Assembly: GCA_910586575.1 (NCBI GenBank)
Contig: CAJUJQ010000012.1
Location: forward strand, 1 to 40,090
From: an uncultured Clostridia bacterium
GTDB taxonomy: Bacteria > Bacillota > Clostridia > Oscillospirales > Butyricicoccaceae
DNA length: 40,090 nt
Direction of reading: 5' to 3'
The position numbers and the translations under genes were made by a program. Under the pieces are notes generated by a model. That model was not told where the DNA came from. It did not search any database and was given only the letters and a program-made list of their open reading frames with translations. Shown here piece by piece: positions 23,187 to 31,385 of the stretch; within the stretch, counting starts at the first letter, position 1; each line of letters begins with the position of its first letter.

Positions 23187-23297
23187 GCTTTTTTTTCGGT
23201 TTTTTATGAAATATTCATCCGGGCGGCCCCAGTGGGCAAAACCGCGCCGATTGGCTCCCCGGCGCACGCCGAATCCACGGAATTTGAAGGATTCAAC

Positions 23298-23328
23298 AAA
23301 AAAGCCGCCGGACGGTTCGTCCGGCGGC
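23298..23328 (-). terminator. Intrinsic terminator of rpsU
   Basis: On the minus strand GCCGCCGGAC and GTCCGGCGGC pair perfectly around a GAACC loop and are followed by TTTTTT. Confidence 0.95.
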
Positions 23329-23336
23329 CTTGGTGA

Positions 23337-23519
23337 TTATCTGTACTTTCTCTTCTTAGCGCGTGCTGCCTCAGACTTCTTACGGCGCTTTACGCTTGGG
23401 CTCTCATAGTGCTCGCGCTTGCGGAGCTCGGAAAGCACACCCGCCTTGGCACAGGAACGCTTGAATCTTCTCAGAGCACTGTCCAGAGATTCGTTTTCCT
23501 TAATGCGGACTTCCGACAT
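23337..23519 (-). CDS. rpsU: 30S ribosomal protein S21
   Basis: This 60-residue S21 starts MSEVRIKENESLDSALRRFK and ends in a very basic helix (SEAARAKKRKYR). S21 sits near the anti-Shine-Dalgarno region of 16S rRNA and aids initiation. The ATG at 23519 is preceded by GGAGGG; an upstream in-frame start adds 18 residues unlike S21. It has a near-consensus promoter and its own terminator. Confidence 0.97.
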   Translation of the reverse strand: MSEVRIKENESLDSALRRFKRSCAKAGVLSELRKREHYESPSVKRRKKSEAARAKKRKYR

Positions 23520-23614
23520 CGTTTTCCCTCCCTCCGCGCGTATCCGTTGACGGTCATACGCTATACACGGCAAATACCGGCAGACACAATACCCCGATAT
23601 AAAACCGTACCTTT

Positions 23615-23643
23615 ATTATAACCAAAAGCGCGCGATCTGTCAA
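23615..23643 (-). promoter_or_regulatory. Consensus sigma-A promoter of rpsU
   Basis: On the minus strand a perfect TTGACA (23638-23643) and a perfect TATAAT (23615-23620) are separated by 17 bp, as expected for a highly expressed ribosomal protein gene. Confidence 0.93.
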
Positions 23644-23681
23644 GCCTTTTCTTGGGTTTTCTCAAATTTATTTCCCGGCCG

Positions 23682-26090
23682 TTACTTTACAACCAGGTTG
23701 ACAATCTTGTTTTTGACGACAATCGTCTTGAACACCTGCTTGCCCGCAACCGCGTTCCTGACCTTTTCATCGGCGAGCGCGGTGTTGACCGCCTCTTCCT
23801 GCTCACAGTCAAGCGGCAGGCGGATGGTGCTGCGCAGCTTGCCGTTCACCTGTACGCCGATCTCGACAGTCGATTCCACCGTCTTGCTTTCCTCATACTG
23901 CGGCCACAGCTGGAGCGACAGCACTTCCCCGGCCTCGCCCAGCAGCGACCAAAGCTCCTCGGTGATGTGCGGCGCGAAGGGGTTCAGCAGCAGCAGCAGC
24001 GCCTTGTATTCAGCGCGGTTGACGCCCTTGTCGTAGAACGCGTTGACCAGGCTCATCATAGCGGCAATCGCGGTGTTGTGCTTCAGCCCCTCGATATCCT
24101 CGCTGACCTTCTTGATTGTCTTGTGCAGCAAAATCTCATGCTGCTCGGAATAAGCGTCCCCCGGCTGCACCTGGTCGAACAGGTTCCACACGCGTTCCAG
24201 GAAGCGGCGGCAGCCCTTGATGGAGGTGGACGACCACGGTGCGGCCTTTTCAAAGTCGCCGATAAACATCTCATACAGGCGCATGGTGTCCGCGCCGTAG
24301 GTGTCGATAATCTCGTCCGGGTTGACCACGTTGCCTCGCGACTTGGACATCTTCTCGCCGTTCTCGCCCAGGATCATGCCGTGGCTGGTGCGCTTGGCGT
24401 AGGGTTCCGGCGTGGGCACAACGCCGATATCATACAGGAATTTATGCCAGAAACGGCTGTACAGCAAATGCAGCGTGGTATGCTCCATGCCGCCGTTGTA
24501 CCAGTCTACAGGCGACCAGTATTCGAGCGCTTCCTTGCCTGCCAGCGCCTTGTCGTTGTGCGGGTCCATATAGCGCAGGAAATACCACGACGAGCCTGCC
24601 CACTGGGGCATGGTGTCCGTCTCGCGCTTGGCGGGCGCGCCGCAGTGCGGGCAGGTGGTGTTAACCCAATTGGTCATTTTCGCCAGCGGCGACTCACCGG
24701 TCTCGGTCGGCTCGTAGGATTCCACATCCGGCAGGGTCAGCGGCAGCTGGTCCTCGGGCAGCGGCACCCAGCCGCATTTCTCACAGTATACCAGCGGAAT
24801 CGGCTCGCCCCAGTAGCGCTGGCGGGAGAATACCCAATCGCGCAGCTTGTAGTTCACCTTCTGATGCCCGACGCCCTTTTCGGTCAAAAATTCGACGATT
24901 TTCACCTTGGCGTCGGCGACCGGCAGCCCATTGAGGAATCCGGAATTGACCATTTCGCCGGTTTCGACGTTGGTAAACGCGGCCTCCTGCACGTTGCCGC
25001 CCTTGACGACCTCGATAATTGGCAGGCCGAACACCTTGGCGAATTCCCAGTCGCGTTCATCGTGCGCCGGGACCGCCATAATCGCGCCCGTGCCGTAGCT
25101 CATCAGAACGTAATCGGAAACGAAAATCGGGATTTCGGTATCGTTGACCGGGTTGATGGCGCGCACGCCCTCCAGCCGGACGCCGGTCTTTTCCTTGTTC
25201 AGCTCGGTGCGCTCGAAGTCGGACTTGCGCGCGGCCCCATCGCGATAGGCGCGGACGGCGTCAATGTTCGCGAGCTTGTCCGCCCACTGCTCAACCGCCG
25301 GGTGCTCGGGCGAAATAACCATATAGGTCGCGCCAAACAGCGTGTCCGGGCGGGTGGTGTAAACGGTCAGCTTATCGCCCTCGGTGGTGGCAAAGTCGAC
25401 CTCCGCGCCGGTCGAGCGGCCAATCCAGTTCTTCTGCTGGGTCTTGACGCGCTCGATATAATCGACCTTGTCCAGGTCGTCAATCAGCCGCTGGGCGTAC
25501 TCAGTAATTTTGAGCATCCACTGGCTCTTGGTCTTGCGGACGACCTCGGAGCCGCAGCGCTCGCACACGCCCTGTACAACCTCCTCATTTGCCAGCACGC
25601 ACTTGCAGGAGGTGCACCAGTTGACCGCCATTTCCTTCTTGTAGGCCAGCCCCTTCTTGTACAGCTGCAGGAAAATCCACTGCGTCCACTTGTAATAGTC
25701 CGGGTCGGTAGTGCTGATTTCTCGCGACCAGTCGAAGGACAGGCCGAGCGATTTCAGCTGGCTCTTAAAGCGGGCAATATTCTTTTCGGTGACCACCGCG
25801 GGATGGATATGGTTCTTAATCGCAAAGTTTTCGGTCGGCAGGCCGAACGCGTCCCAGCCCATCGGGTAGAGCACGTTATAGCCCTGCATACGCTTCTTGC
25901 GCGCGACAATATCCAGCGCGGTATAGGAACGCGGGTGGCCGACATGCAGCCCCATGCCGGACGGGTACGGGAACTCGACCAGCGCGTAGAATTTTTCCTT
26001 GGAGTAGTCCTCCGAAGCGTGGAAGGTGCCGCGCTCCTCCCAGGTTTTTTGCCATTTGGCTTCAATTTCCTTGTAATCGTACTTGTTCAA
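23682..26090 (-). CDS. leuS: Leucyl-tRNA synthetase
   Basis: This 802-residue class I synthetase charges tRNA-Leu. The HIGH motif reads HVGH at residues 49-52, and KMSKS is at 580-584. Between them lie the CP1 editing domain (TTRPDTLFGATYMVISPEHP, with the Asp of the editing pocket in MAVPAHDERDWEFA) and a Cys-containing zinc-type insertion (YCEKCGWVPL, CPHCGAP). The C-terminal anticodon-binding domain is complete. The start is TTG at 26090, with AGGGGGAT upstream; no ATG fits. It begins 13 nt after the rsfS stop, so it is the last gene of the T-box-controlled unit. Its supply would be tuned by uncharged tRNA-Leu through the leader at 27200-27483. Confidence 0.97.
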   Translation of the reverse strand: MNKYDYKEIEAKWQKTWEERGTFHASEDYSKEKFYALVEFPYPSGMGLHVGHPRSYTALDIVARKKRMQGYNVLYPMGWDAFGLPTENFAIKNHIHPAVVTEKNIARFKSQLKSLGLSFDWSREISTTDPDYYKWTQWIFLQLYKKGLAYKKEMAVNWCTSCKCVLANEEVVQGVCERCGSEVVRKTKSQWMLKITEYAQRLIDDLDKVDYIERVKTQQKNWIGRSTGAEVDFATTEGDKLTVYTTRPDTLFGATYMVISPEHPAVEQWADKLANIDAVRAYRDGAARKSDFERTELNKEKTGVRLEGVRAINPVNDTEIPIFVSDYVLMSYGTGAIMAVPAHDERDWEFAKVFGLPIIEVVKGGNVQEAAFTNVETGEMVNSGFLNGLPVADAKVKIVEFLTEKGVGHQKVNYKLRDWVFSRQRYWGEPIPLVYCEKCGWVPLPEDQLPLTLPDVESYEPTETGESPLAKMTNWVNTTCPHCGAPAKRETDTMPQWAGSSWYFLRYMDPHNDKALAGKEALEYWSPVDWYNGGMEHTTLHLLYSRFWHKFLYDIGVVPTPEPYAKRTSHGMILGENGEKMSKSRGNVVNPDEIIDTYGADTMRLYEMFIGDFEKAAPWSSTSIKGCRRFLERVWNLFDQVQPGDAYSEQHEILLHKTIKKVSEDIEGLKHNTAIAAMMSLVNAFYDKGVNRAEYKALLLLLNPFAPHITEELWSLLGEAGEVLSLQLWPQYEESKTVESTVEIGVQVNGKLRSTIRLPLDCEQEEAVNTALADEKVRNAVAGKQVFKTIVVKNKIVNLVVK

Positions 26091-26103
26091 GAGATAGATC
26101 CCC

Positions 26104-26484
26104 CTAAGCTGTAATGATTGATTCGTCCTTCAAACCCAGCTCGGAAAGCGCCACCGGGACGCCGTCCTTCCACAGGTTTTCCAGGTTGTAAAACTTCCGC
26201 GATTCGGGCAGGAAGATATGCACGACCACCGCGCCGAAGTCCAGTAAAATCCACTGCGCCGACTCAAAGCCCTCGGTATGGTGCACCATGATATCATGGT
26301 CATTCTTCATGTGGAATTCCACGCTGTCCGCCAGCGCCTTGACCTGGGTGGTCGAAGTCGCCGAGCAAAAGACGAAATACTCGGTCAGGGTGGTCAGCTG
26401 CTCGACCTTGAGCACCTCGATTTCCTGCCCCTTGCGCTCCTGAAGCGCCTCAATAATGTGTTTTACCTGTTCCAGTGCTGTCAT
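26104..26484 (-). CDS. rsfS: Ribosomal silencing factor RsfS
   Basis: This 126-residue RsfS/YbeB/Iojap protein binds ribosomal protein L14 and blocks subunit joining under nutrient limitation. Family motifs are EYFVFCSATSTTQVKALADS, WILLDFGAVVVHIFLPESRK and FYNLENLW. AAAGGAG lies upstream of the ATG at 26484; longer in-frame starts reach into non-family sequence. It precedes leuS by 13 nt. Sitting downstream of a T-box is interesting, because a ribosome silencer and leuS would then rise together on leucine shortage. A palindromic element lies in the 199-nt gap upstream. Confidence 0.95.
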   Translation of the reverse strand: MTALEQVKHIIEALQERKGQEIEVLKVEQLTTLTEYFVFCSATSTTQVKALADSVEFHMKNDHDIMVHHTEGFESAQWILLDFGAVVVHIFLPESRKFYNLENLWKDGVPVALSELGLKDESIITA

Positions 26485-26517
26485 ATAACTGCTCCTTTCG
26501 CATTCACGGGATCTGCT

Positions 26518-26685
26518 CTTATAGACCTGTCCCGGAAACCATTGGCGCACTGTCTGACGCGAGCCTTTGCCGTTACGCCGTGCCGATTTCCCTTGAAATC
26601 CGACAGGATTCCTGCGGGAAATCGTCCCACCCTGACGACAAATTCTCACGCCATCCAGCCCCCTGGTTTCCGAACAGGTCTTATC
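26518..26685. repeat. Palindromic MITE-like/structured element inside the leuS operon
   Basis: The ends are imperfect inverted repeats: TTATAGACCTGTCCCGGAAA (from 26519) against TGGTTTCCGAACAGGTCTTA (26664-26683). Inside is a nested hairpin, GATTTCCC (26585-26592) pairing with GGGAAATC (26616-26623) around a smaller AATCC/GGATT stem. The 15-mer TGGTTTCCGAACAGG also occurs at 2804-2818 within another hairpin, which suggests a dispersed family. It fills the gap between the unknown gene and rsfS. A mobile palindrome or an RNA processing/stability structure are both possible. Confidence 0.55.
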
Positions 26686-27175
26686 AAAGGACCTCTGCAT
26701 CCAGCTGTTCCCGCACAAATTCACCCAGGCGGTATTGCAGCTCATAGCTGTCCGTACCGTGTGCCAGCGTTTCCGCGCACCCCGCCAGAAACTGGACCGC
26801 GAGCAGCGCCGCCAGAAACGCCAGGCTTTTCAGGACGCTCAGATGGTTCACCGCCGTACCGGCCAGCCAAAGCAGCAGAAGCGCCGCCGTAATCGCCGGG
26901 TCGTGCCAGAATGCCATTTCCCGGTATGTCACCCGCGCGCCGAGCCAGCCATACAGGAGACGCGTGGTGCTGCCTCTCCGCCGTCCAGCCGTACTCGAAA
27001 CCGACAGCCGGAACAGCCGGCCGCAGACAAAGCCGCGGACCGGCCCGCCATCCTCCCCCGGCCGCGCCCATCGGCGGGCCTGGTAATCCTCCTGTGCCAC
27101 GCCGATCCCTCTGCGCAGCGCTTCCCGGCATTGTTCCCGGGAAAGCCTTGTTTGCAGGACTGTCGCCCTGTCCAC
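26684..27175 (-). CDS. Unrecognised two-TM protein under T-box control
   Basis: I do not recognise a named family. The 163-residue product has a polar, Arg-rich N-terminal half and two closely spaced hydrophobic helices (ITAALLLLWLAGTAVNHL and SVLKSLAFLAALLAVQFLAG). It ends in a charged tail (ELQYRLGEFVREQLDAEVL). The segment RLLYGWLGARVTYREMAFWH ahead of the helices loosely resembles small hypothetical membrane proteins of Clostridia. The start is GTG at 27175, with GAGGGGGG about eight bases upstream, immediately after the T-box terminator. Nothing else lies between the leader and this gene, so it is the first gene whose expression answers the T-box. A link to leucine or to ribosome silencing is unknown. 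Confidence 0.65.
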   Translation of the reverse strand: MDRATVLQTRLSREQCREALRRGIGVAQEDYQARRWARPGEDGGPVRGFVCGRLFRLSVSSTAGRRRGSTTRLLYGWLGARVTYREMAFWHDPAITAALLLLWLAGTAVNHLSVLKSLAFLAALLAVQFLAGCAETLAHGTDSYELQYRLGEFVREQLDAEVL

Positions 27176-27199
27176 CCTTACATCCCCCCTCACAGTACG

Positions 27200-27483
27200 C
27201 CAGATAAAAAGGCCTCGCCCCTTTTGTCCAAAGAGACGAAGCCTGCACTCCGCGTTACCACTCTTCTTGCCGTTCCCGGCCACTCACGCAGATGCCATAT
27301 CGCCGGCAATCCGCACCCCGGTAACGGCAGGACGTCCGACCGCGCCTACACGCTTTCGCGTTCAGCGGGCTGCTCCCGGGCGAGTTTCGCAGCGTTCAGC
27401 CACCGCCTTGCACCAACCGGCGGCTCTCTGAAAGGCTTCCCTGCTGTTACTGGTCCCATTCATTGCATTTCAAAAGAATTGAT
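27200..27483 (-). promoter_or_regulatory. T-box leader, probable Leu (CUC) specifier
   Basis: The leader shows T-box hallmarks in order on the minus strand. Stem I carries an AGTA-type loop (CCAGTAACAG) and a distal CAGAGAGCCGCCGGTTGGTG with AAGGCGGTGG. The specifier region reads GCGAAACTCGCCC, with CTC at 27382-27384. The T-box bulge sequence GTGGTAACGCGG lies at 27250-27261. The intrinsic terminator GGCTTCGTC / GGGCGAGGCC ends in TTTTT (27205-27243). The antiterminator would form when uncharged tRNA pairs with the bulge. CUC (Leu) fits leuS downstream and is followed by a purine; ACU (Thr), one base earlier, is the less likely reading. Confidence 0.92.
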
Positions 27484-27489
27484 AGGATT

Positions 27490-27518
27490 ATCATATATAA
27501 TTTTGCGTGCCTTGTCAA
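27490..27518 (-). promoter_or_regulatory. Sigma-A promoter of the T-box transcript
   Basis: On the minus strand a perfect TTGACA (27513-27518) and TATGAT (27490-27495) are 17 bp apart. The transcript would start near 27483. Confidence 0.9.
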
Positions 27519-27564
27519 GCTTTTTTTCAGGAATCCGGTATTTTTATCTTTCCGGATTGGCCTG

Positions 27565-29187
27565 TTATGCGCCCGTTTCCGGGTCGGCAGTCGCGGCGGG
27601 GCCAAAGAGGCTCTCCGAGATGATCGGGTCGATGGGCATGACAGGCTCAAGCGGTTCAGTTACGGGCGCTTCCGGTGCTGCCGTCTCGCCGCCCTGCTCA
27701 TTTCCATCGGCAGAGCCGCCCTCCGGGTCAACTGTGCCGCCTTCCGTACCGCTGCCGCTGCTTTCCGTGCTGCTGCCCTCCGTACCGGCGCCGGTTCCTT
27801 CGCCGGTTTCGGGGTCTACGGTTGTACCGCCCGCGTTTTCGGCGCCGCCGGTACCGCTTTCGCCGGACTCTGGGTCGCCGGTTTCCTCGTCCTTCGCAGA
27901 CGCTTCTTCGTCCTTGGGCTTGGTATCTTTCTTGCTTTTGCCGCTGCCCTTGGACGGGCCGCTTACGACATCAATATTCGTAATCGGTTTTTCATAGGGG
28001 TTCAGGTATTCGTTTACCATTTCCAACGTCTGGGAACGGTACGGGAAATAGAAGGAATACATCTGCCCTGTGCCCGCGTAGCTCATCTGGCCGTAGCCCG
28101 GCAGGGTCATCATATTGATATTTTCATTCTTCACGTCGTAAAGCCGCCACGCGAGCCACAGCACCTCGCCCGCGGTCAGGTCGGTTTCCACGTTCTTGAA
28201 TACCGCCTGGGCAAGCCCCGGAATACGCGGCACGTTCTTAACCTGAAACACCTCTTTTGCCAGGAATTTCAGGAATTTTTGGTCTTTTTCGATGCGTTCC
28301 TCATCGCCGCCGGTCGTGCCCTTGACGCCGGTGCTGACGCCGGAGTTATTCTTGCGCCAGCGCATGAACTCCACCGCCGCCTGTCCGTCCATCTTGGTTT
28401 CCCCGGGCTGAAAGTCAATGTGCAGGTTCTGGGTCGGGTCGTCGTATTTCATCCGCCACGGCACCTCATAGGTCACGCTGCCGAGCGCGTCAATCACCTC
28501 CGCAATGCCGTTAAAGCTAATCACCACGTATTTATCCGGCGTGAAGCCGATCACCTTTTTTACGTCGCTTTTGGTGGTATCAATCCCGCCGCGTGTACCG
28601 TAAGCCGCGTTAATCTTTTTGCTGTCCCCGGTACGGTTACAGCTCGACATCAGGTCGCGCGGGATGTTCATGACATTGACCGTATCATTGACTGTATCCA
28701 GCGTCGCAACCATCAGTGCGTCGGTGCGCGTGCCGTCGATATCGGTCGCCGCGACCAGTACGGTATAAACGCCCTTACGCCGGTTGCCCATATCGATATC
28801 GTCAATGGCCTCGCCGCCGTCCAGATCCATCTCGTCGCCGTTCTCGGGGTCTTTCATCGTCGAGTCGTTGCGCTCCGGGCGGACAGTTGCCACCGGCTTG
28901 CCGCTGTCCTCCGCAAGCTTGGGCGGCTTCATCATCACCGCCGCCGCCGCGCACATGCCCATAATAATCGCCAGCGTCACCGAGACGATAACCAGCAAAA
29001 TCCGGTTGTGCTTCTGCCGTTTGGTCAGCGGCGGCTTGTGGTTCGCCGGTTTGGGCGCCGTTTCGTAGCCCGTATCGGAATATTCCGGGAAATCCGCGTC
29101 GCGCGGGACATGCCGGCGGGGGGCGGGTTCCGCCTCCCGCTTCGGATGGTTGGAATGGTGCGGCGAACCGCCTCCAAAAAGTTTCAC
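27565..29187 (-). CDS. LytR-CpsA-Psr (LCP) family cell-wall ligase
   Basis: This 540-residue LCP protein transfers teichoic acid or capsule chains from lipid carriers onto peptidoglycan outside the membrane. It has a ~60-residue cytoplasmic N-terminus, one TM helix (ILLVIVSVTLAIIMGMCAAA), and the LCP domain with TDIDGTRTDALMVATLDTVN, NIPRDLM and AVEFMRWRKNNSG; these Arg/Asp residues bind the polyprenyl pyrophosphate and metal. The last ~115 residues are a Gly/Ser/Glu/Thr-rich low-complexity tail, probably wall-embedded. The start is GTG at 29187 with AGGAGG ten bases before; the longer reading adds 14 residues without a site. It follows yqeK by 66 nt. The next unit downstream starts with the T-box promoter. 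Confidence 0.93.
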   Translation of the reverse strand: MKLFGGGSPHHSNHPKREAEPAPRRHVPRDADFPEYSDTGYETAPKPANHKPPLTKRQKHNRILLVIVSVTLAIIMGMCAAAAVMMKPPKLAEDSGKPVATVRPERNDSTMKDPENGDEMDLDGGEAIDDIDMGNRRKGVYTVLVAATDIDGTRTDALMVATLDTVNDTVNVMNIPRDLMSSCNRTGDSKKINAAYGTRGGIDTTKSDVKKVIGFTPDKYVVISFNGIAEVIDALGSVTYEVPWRMKYDDPTQNLHIDFQPGETKMDGQAAVEFMRWRKNNSGVSTGVKGTTGGDEERIEKDQKFLKFLAKEVFQVKNVPRIPGLAQAVFKNVETDLTAGEVLWLAWRLYDVKNENINMMTLPGYGQMSYAGTGQMYSFYFPYRSQTLEMVNEYLNPYEKPITNIDVVSGPSKGSGKSKKDTKPKDEEASAKDEETGDPESGESGTGGAENAGGTTVDPETGEGTGAGTEGSSTESSGSGTEGGTVDPEGGSADGNEQGGETAAPEAPVTEPLEPVMPIDPIISESLFGPAATADPETGA

Positions 29188-29253
29188 TGCTGTATTGCCT
29201 CCTTGGGGCCTATCCGGAAGCCATCCCACGGTTCCCGGGCAAGCCTATCATGA

Positions 29254-29856
29254 TCAATTTGCCGCGGCGGCAGGATGGTCGATAATCCAGTTGCGCGCCG
29301 CAACCGTGTCCGCGTGGATTAACTTGTTCCGCGCAATCAGGTCGGTCAGGGAGCTGTTAAAGCAATAGAGAAGCGCCTGGTCGATGTCGTCCCGCGCCAG
29401 CTCCCGCGCGCGCTCCACACCTTCAAAATCCCGGGTGTCCTCAATGTAATCCGCCAGGTAAATAATCTTATCCAGCAGCGTCATATTGGCGCGCCCGGTG
29501 GTATGGCAGGCGATGGCTTCGCAGATTTCCGCGTCCGCGCCGTACTCGGCAGCCGCAATCGCTGCCGCCGTCCTGCCATGCAGCATTTTCCATTCCTTCA
29601 ATTCGATATCACAAGGTATTATATCGTACTTTTCACATAAATACAACTGTTCTTCTTTAGAAAGCCGCTTGGTAATGTCGTGCAGCAGCGCCGCGAAGCC
29701 TGCCCGCTCGGGGTCATATCCGAAACGGAACGCCAGCTGGCGCGCCGCGCGTTCACAGCCCAACGTGTGTGTGTAGCGATAGCCTGAAAGCCGCGACAGG
29801 ATGGATTCCCGCGCCTGTTCATCTGCCATCATCGTTCCAATGCTTTTCGTTGTCAT
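29254..29856 (-). CDS. yqeK: YqeK family HD-domain Ap4A hydrolase
   Basis: This 200-residue HD-domain phosphohydrolase of the YqeK family hydrolyses diadenosine tetraphosphate symmetrically. The metal-site motifs are H in YRYTHTLGCERAA, the HD pair in ALLHDITKR, H in KMLHGRTAA and the ACHTTG / KIIYLADYIEDTRDF segments. An alternative start a few codons in (ATGATG, residues 9-10) is possible. It lies in the conserved nadD-yqeK-LCP order, 53 nt after nadD. Confidence 0.95.
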   Translation of the reverse strand: MTTKSIGTMMADEQARESILSRLSGYRYTHTLGCERAARQLAFRFGYDPERAGFAALLHDITKRLSKEEQLYLCEKYDIIPCDIELKEWKMLHGRTAAAIAAAEYGADAEICEAIACHTTGRANMTLLDKIIYLADYIEDTRDFEGVERARELARDDIDQALLYCFNSSLTDLIARNKLIHADTVAARNWIIDHPAAAAN

Positions 29857-29909
29857 TACCAGGACCGCCTTTCCACATCCATATTTTGTTGTTGTATTCC
29901 TGAACGTAT

Positions 29910-30515
29910 CTATTTTCCGTTTTTGCGATCATAAAGCTGGTGCTTGCGGATATAGGCCGCGACGGCTGGGGGGACCAGCCGGTCAAGGTCGCCGCCGCCC
30001 CGCACCCCGGTCGAGGAGACCGGGACAGGCGCGCGCGCCATCACCCGGATATCCGCCTCAAATTCCTGTTCCAGGACGCGCTTCTTTTCCTCCAGCAGGC
30101 GCTGCTCCCCGATGCCCCGCGCGTAAGCCACGAGCGTGCACAGCCTGCAGATGCTTTCCGGCTCACGCCAGACCTTGTCGAAGGAAAGCAGCATATCCGT
30201 GCCGATAATCAGGAACAGCTGACGGTCAGGCGCGGCGAGCTGCCGCAGGGTGTCCACCGTGTAGCTTGCGCCGCCCCGCTCGATTTCGATGGCAGACAGC
30301 TCCGCCCATGGGAGGTTTTCGGTCAGCAGGCGCACCATCTCGCAGCGCTGCGCGGTTGTCGCCGACCCCTCGGGCAGCTGTTTGTGCGGCGGCAGGTTGG
30401 TCGGGATAAACAGCACCTTGTCCAGCCGCAAATCCTCCCTGGCGCACGCCGCCGCGTGCAGGTGCCCGTTGTGCGGCGGGTTGAACGTCCCGCCCATCAG
30501 CCCGAGCCGTATCAT
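29910..30515 (-). CDS. nadD: Nicotinate-mononucleotide adenylyltransferase
   Basis: This 201-residue enzyme makes deamido-NAD from nicotinate mononucleotide and ATP. The nucleotidyltransferase motif GGTFNPPHNGHL is at residues 9-20, and the C-terminal substrate motif reads VSSTGVRGGG, the family's S-S-T-x-x-R. The length is normal. Its ATG overlaps the yhbY stop in an ATGA, giving translational coupling. Confidence 0.97.
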   Translation of the reverse strand: MIRLGLMGGTFNPPHNGHLHAAACAREDLRLDKVLFIPTNLPPHKQLPEGSATTAQRCEMVRLLTENLPWAELSAIEIERGGASYTVDTLRQLAAPDRQLFLIIGTDMLLSFDKVWREPESICRLCTLVAYARGIGEQRLLEEKKRVLEQEFEADIRVMARAPVPVSSTGVRGGGDLDRLVPPAVAAYIRKHQLYDRKNGK

Positions 30516-30811
30516 TTGACCAGCGCGATTTTGCGCTTATCAGGCTCGCGCGCCTGCCGGTACAGGACGAATTTCGTACCGATGCACTGCACCGCCTCAG
30601 CGTGCGTCTCCCCGCAGAGCGCCTCCGCGACCGACCGGGGTGACGCCATCGCGCTTTCGAGCACCTTGCCCTTGACCAGCTCGTGGCTTTCGAGCAGCTC
30701 CTCCAGCTGGCGGAGCACCCCCTCGGTCACGCCGTCCTTGCCGATGTGCAGCGTGTCAGGCAGGGTGTTCGCCAGCCCGCGCAGCTGTGCCCGTTGTTTA
30801 CTGTTCAGCAT
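30512..30811 (-). CDS. yhbY: YhbY family RNA-binding protein (CRM domain)
   Basis: This 99-residue single CRM-domain protein associates with the 50S precursor. It carries LNSKQRAQLRGLANTLPDTL, the HIGKDGVTEGVLRQLEELLE segment typical of the KH-like fold, and a C-terminal GTKFVLYRQ strand. AGGAG precedes the ATG. It overlaps rdgB by 14 nt upstream and nadD by 4 nt downstream. Confidence 0.95.
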   Translation of the reverse strand: MLNSKQRAQLRGLANTLPDTLHIGKDGVTEGVLRQLEELLESHELVKGKVLESAMASPRSVAEALCGETHAEAVQCIGTKFVLYRQAREPDKRKIALVK

Positions 30812-31385
30812 AATATTCTCCTAACGCCTGTTTCATTTTTTGCAGCGCCCGCGCGCGGTGGGATACCCGGTTCTTTTCCTCCGCCGGCAGCTCCGCGAAG
30901 GTGCAGCCCGCAGGCGGGTACCAGAACAGCGGGTCGTAGCCGAAGCCGCCCGCGCCGTGCGCTTCCCGCAGGATTTCACCCCCGCATTCGCCGCGCACGG
31001 TTAAGGCGTCTCCGTTTGGGAACGCGCAGGCAACCGCGCTGACGAACCACGCCTGCCGCCTGCCGTCCGGGATGCCCTCCATGCTGCGCAGCAGGAACGC
31101 GTTGCGGTCAAGGTCGCTGCCCTCGCAGTACCGCGCCGAATAAATCCCCGGCGCGCCTCCCAGCGCATCCACCGCCAGCCCGGAATCGTCCGCAATCGCG
31201 GGCTTGCCGGTCAGCGCGCACGCCGCCCGCGCCTTGATGAGCGCGTTTTCCTCAAAGGTCGGGCCGGTTTCCTCCGGCTCGGGCGCGCCCCCGGGCAGCG
31301 GTTCAAACGAAATGCCCAGCGTACCTAAAATCGCGGCAATCTCACGGATTTTCTTTTGATTATGGGATGCAATCACAAATTCCAC
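30798..31385 (-). CDS. rdgB: RdgB/HAM1 family XTP/dITP pyrophosphatase
   Basis: This 195-residue house-cleaning enzyme removes ITP, dITP and XTP. Motifs are ASHNQKKIREI (substrate Ser/Asn/Lys), TFEENALIKARAA, ADDSGLAVDAL with the catalytic Asp, GGFGYDPLF and the terminal SHRARAL. The start is GTG at 31385, preceded by GGTGGGTGAC. It overlaps rph by 13 nt upstream and yhbY by 14 nt downstream. The rph-rdgB pairing is common in Bacillota. Confidence 0.96.
   Translation of the reverse strand: MEFVIASHNQKKIREIAAILGTLGISFEPLPGGAPEPEETGPTFEENALIKARAACALTGKPAIADDSGLAVDALGGAPGIYSARYCEGSDLDRNAFLLRSMEGIPDGRRQAWFVSAVACAFPNGDALTVRGECGGEILREAHGAGGFGYDPLFWYPPAGCTFAELPAEEKNRVSHRARALQKMKQALGEYYAEQ

Noticed and set aside
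23652..26114. 820-codon plus-strand open frame opposite leuS
   Set aside because: It is the antisense shadow of leuS in GC-rich DNA. leuS has its HIGH and KMSKS motifs, a ribosome binding site and operon context; the shadow has none of these.
27463..29253. 596-codon plus-strand open frame opposite the LCP gene
   Set aside because: It runs through the T-box leader and across the LCP gene, and has no recognisable content.
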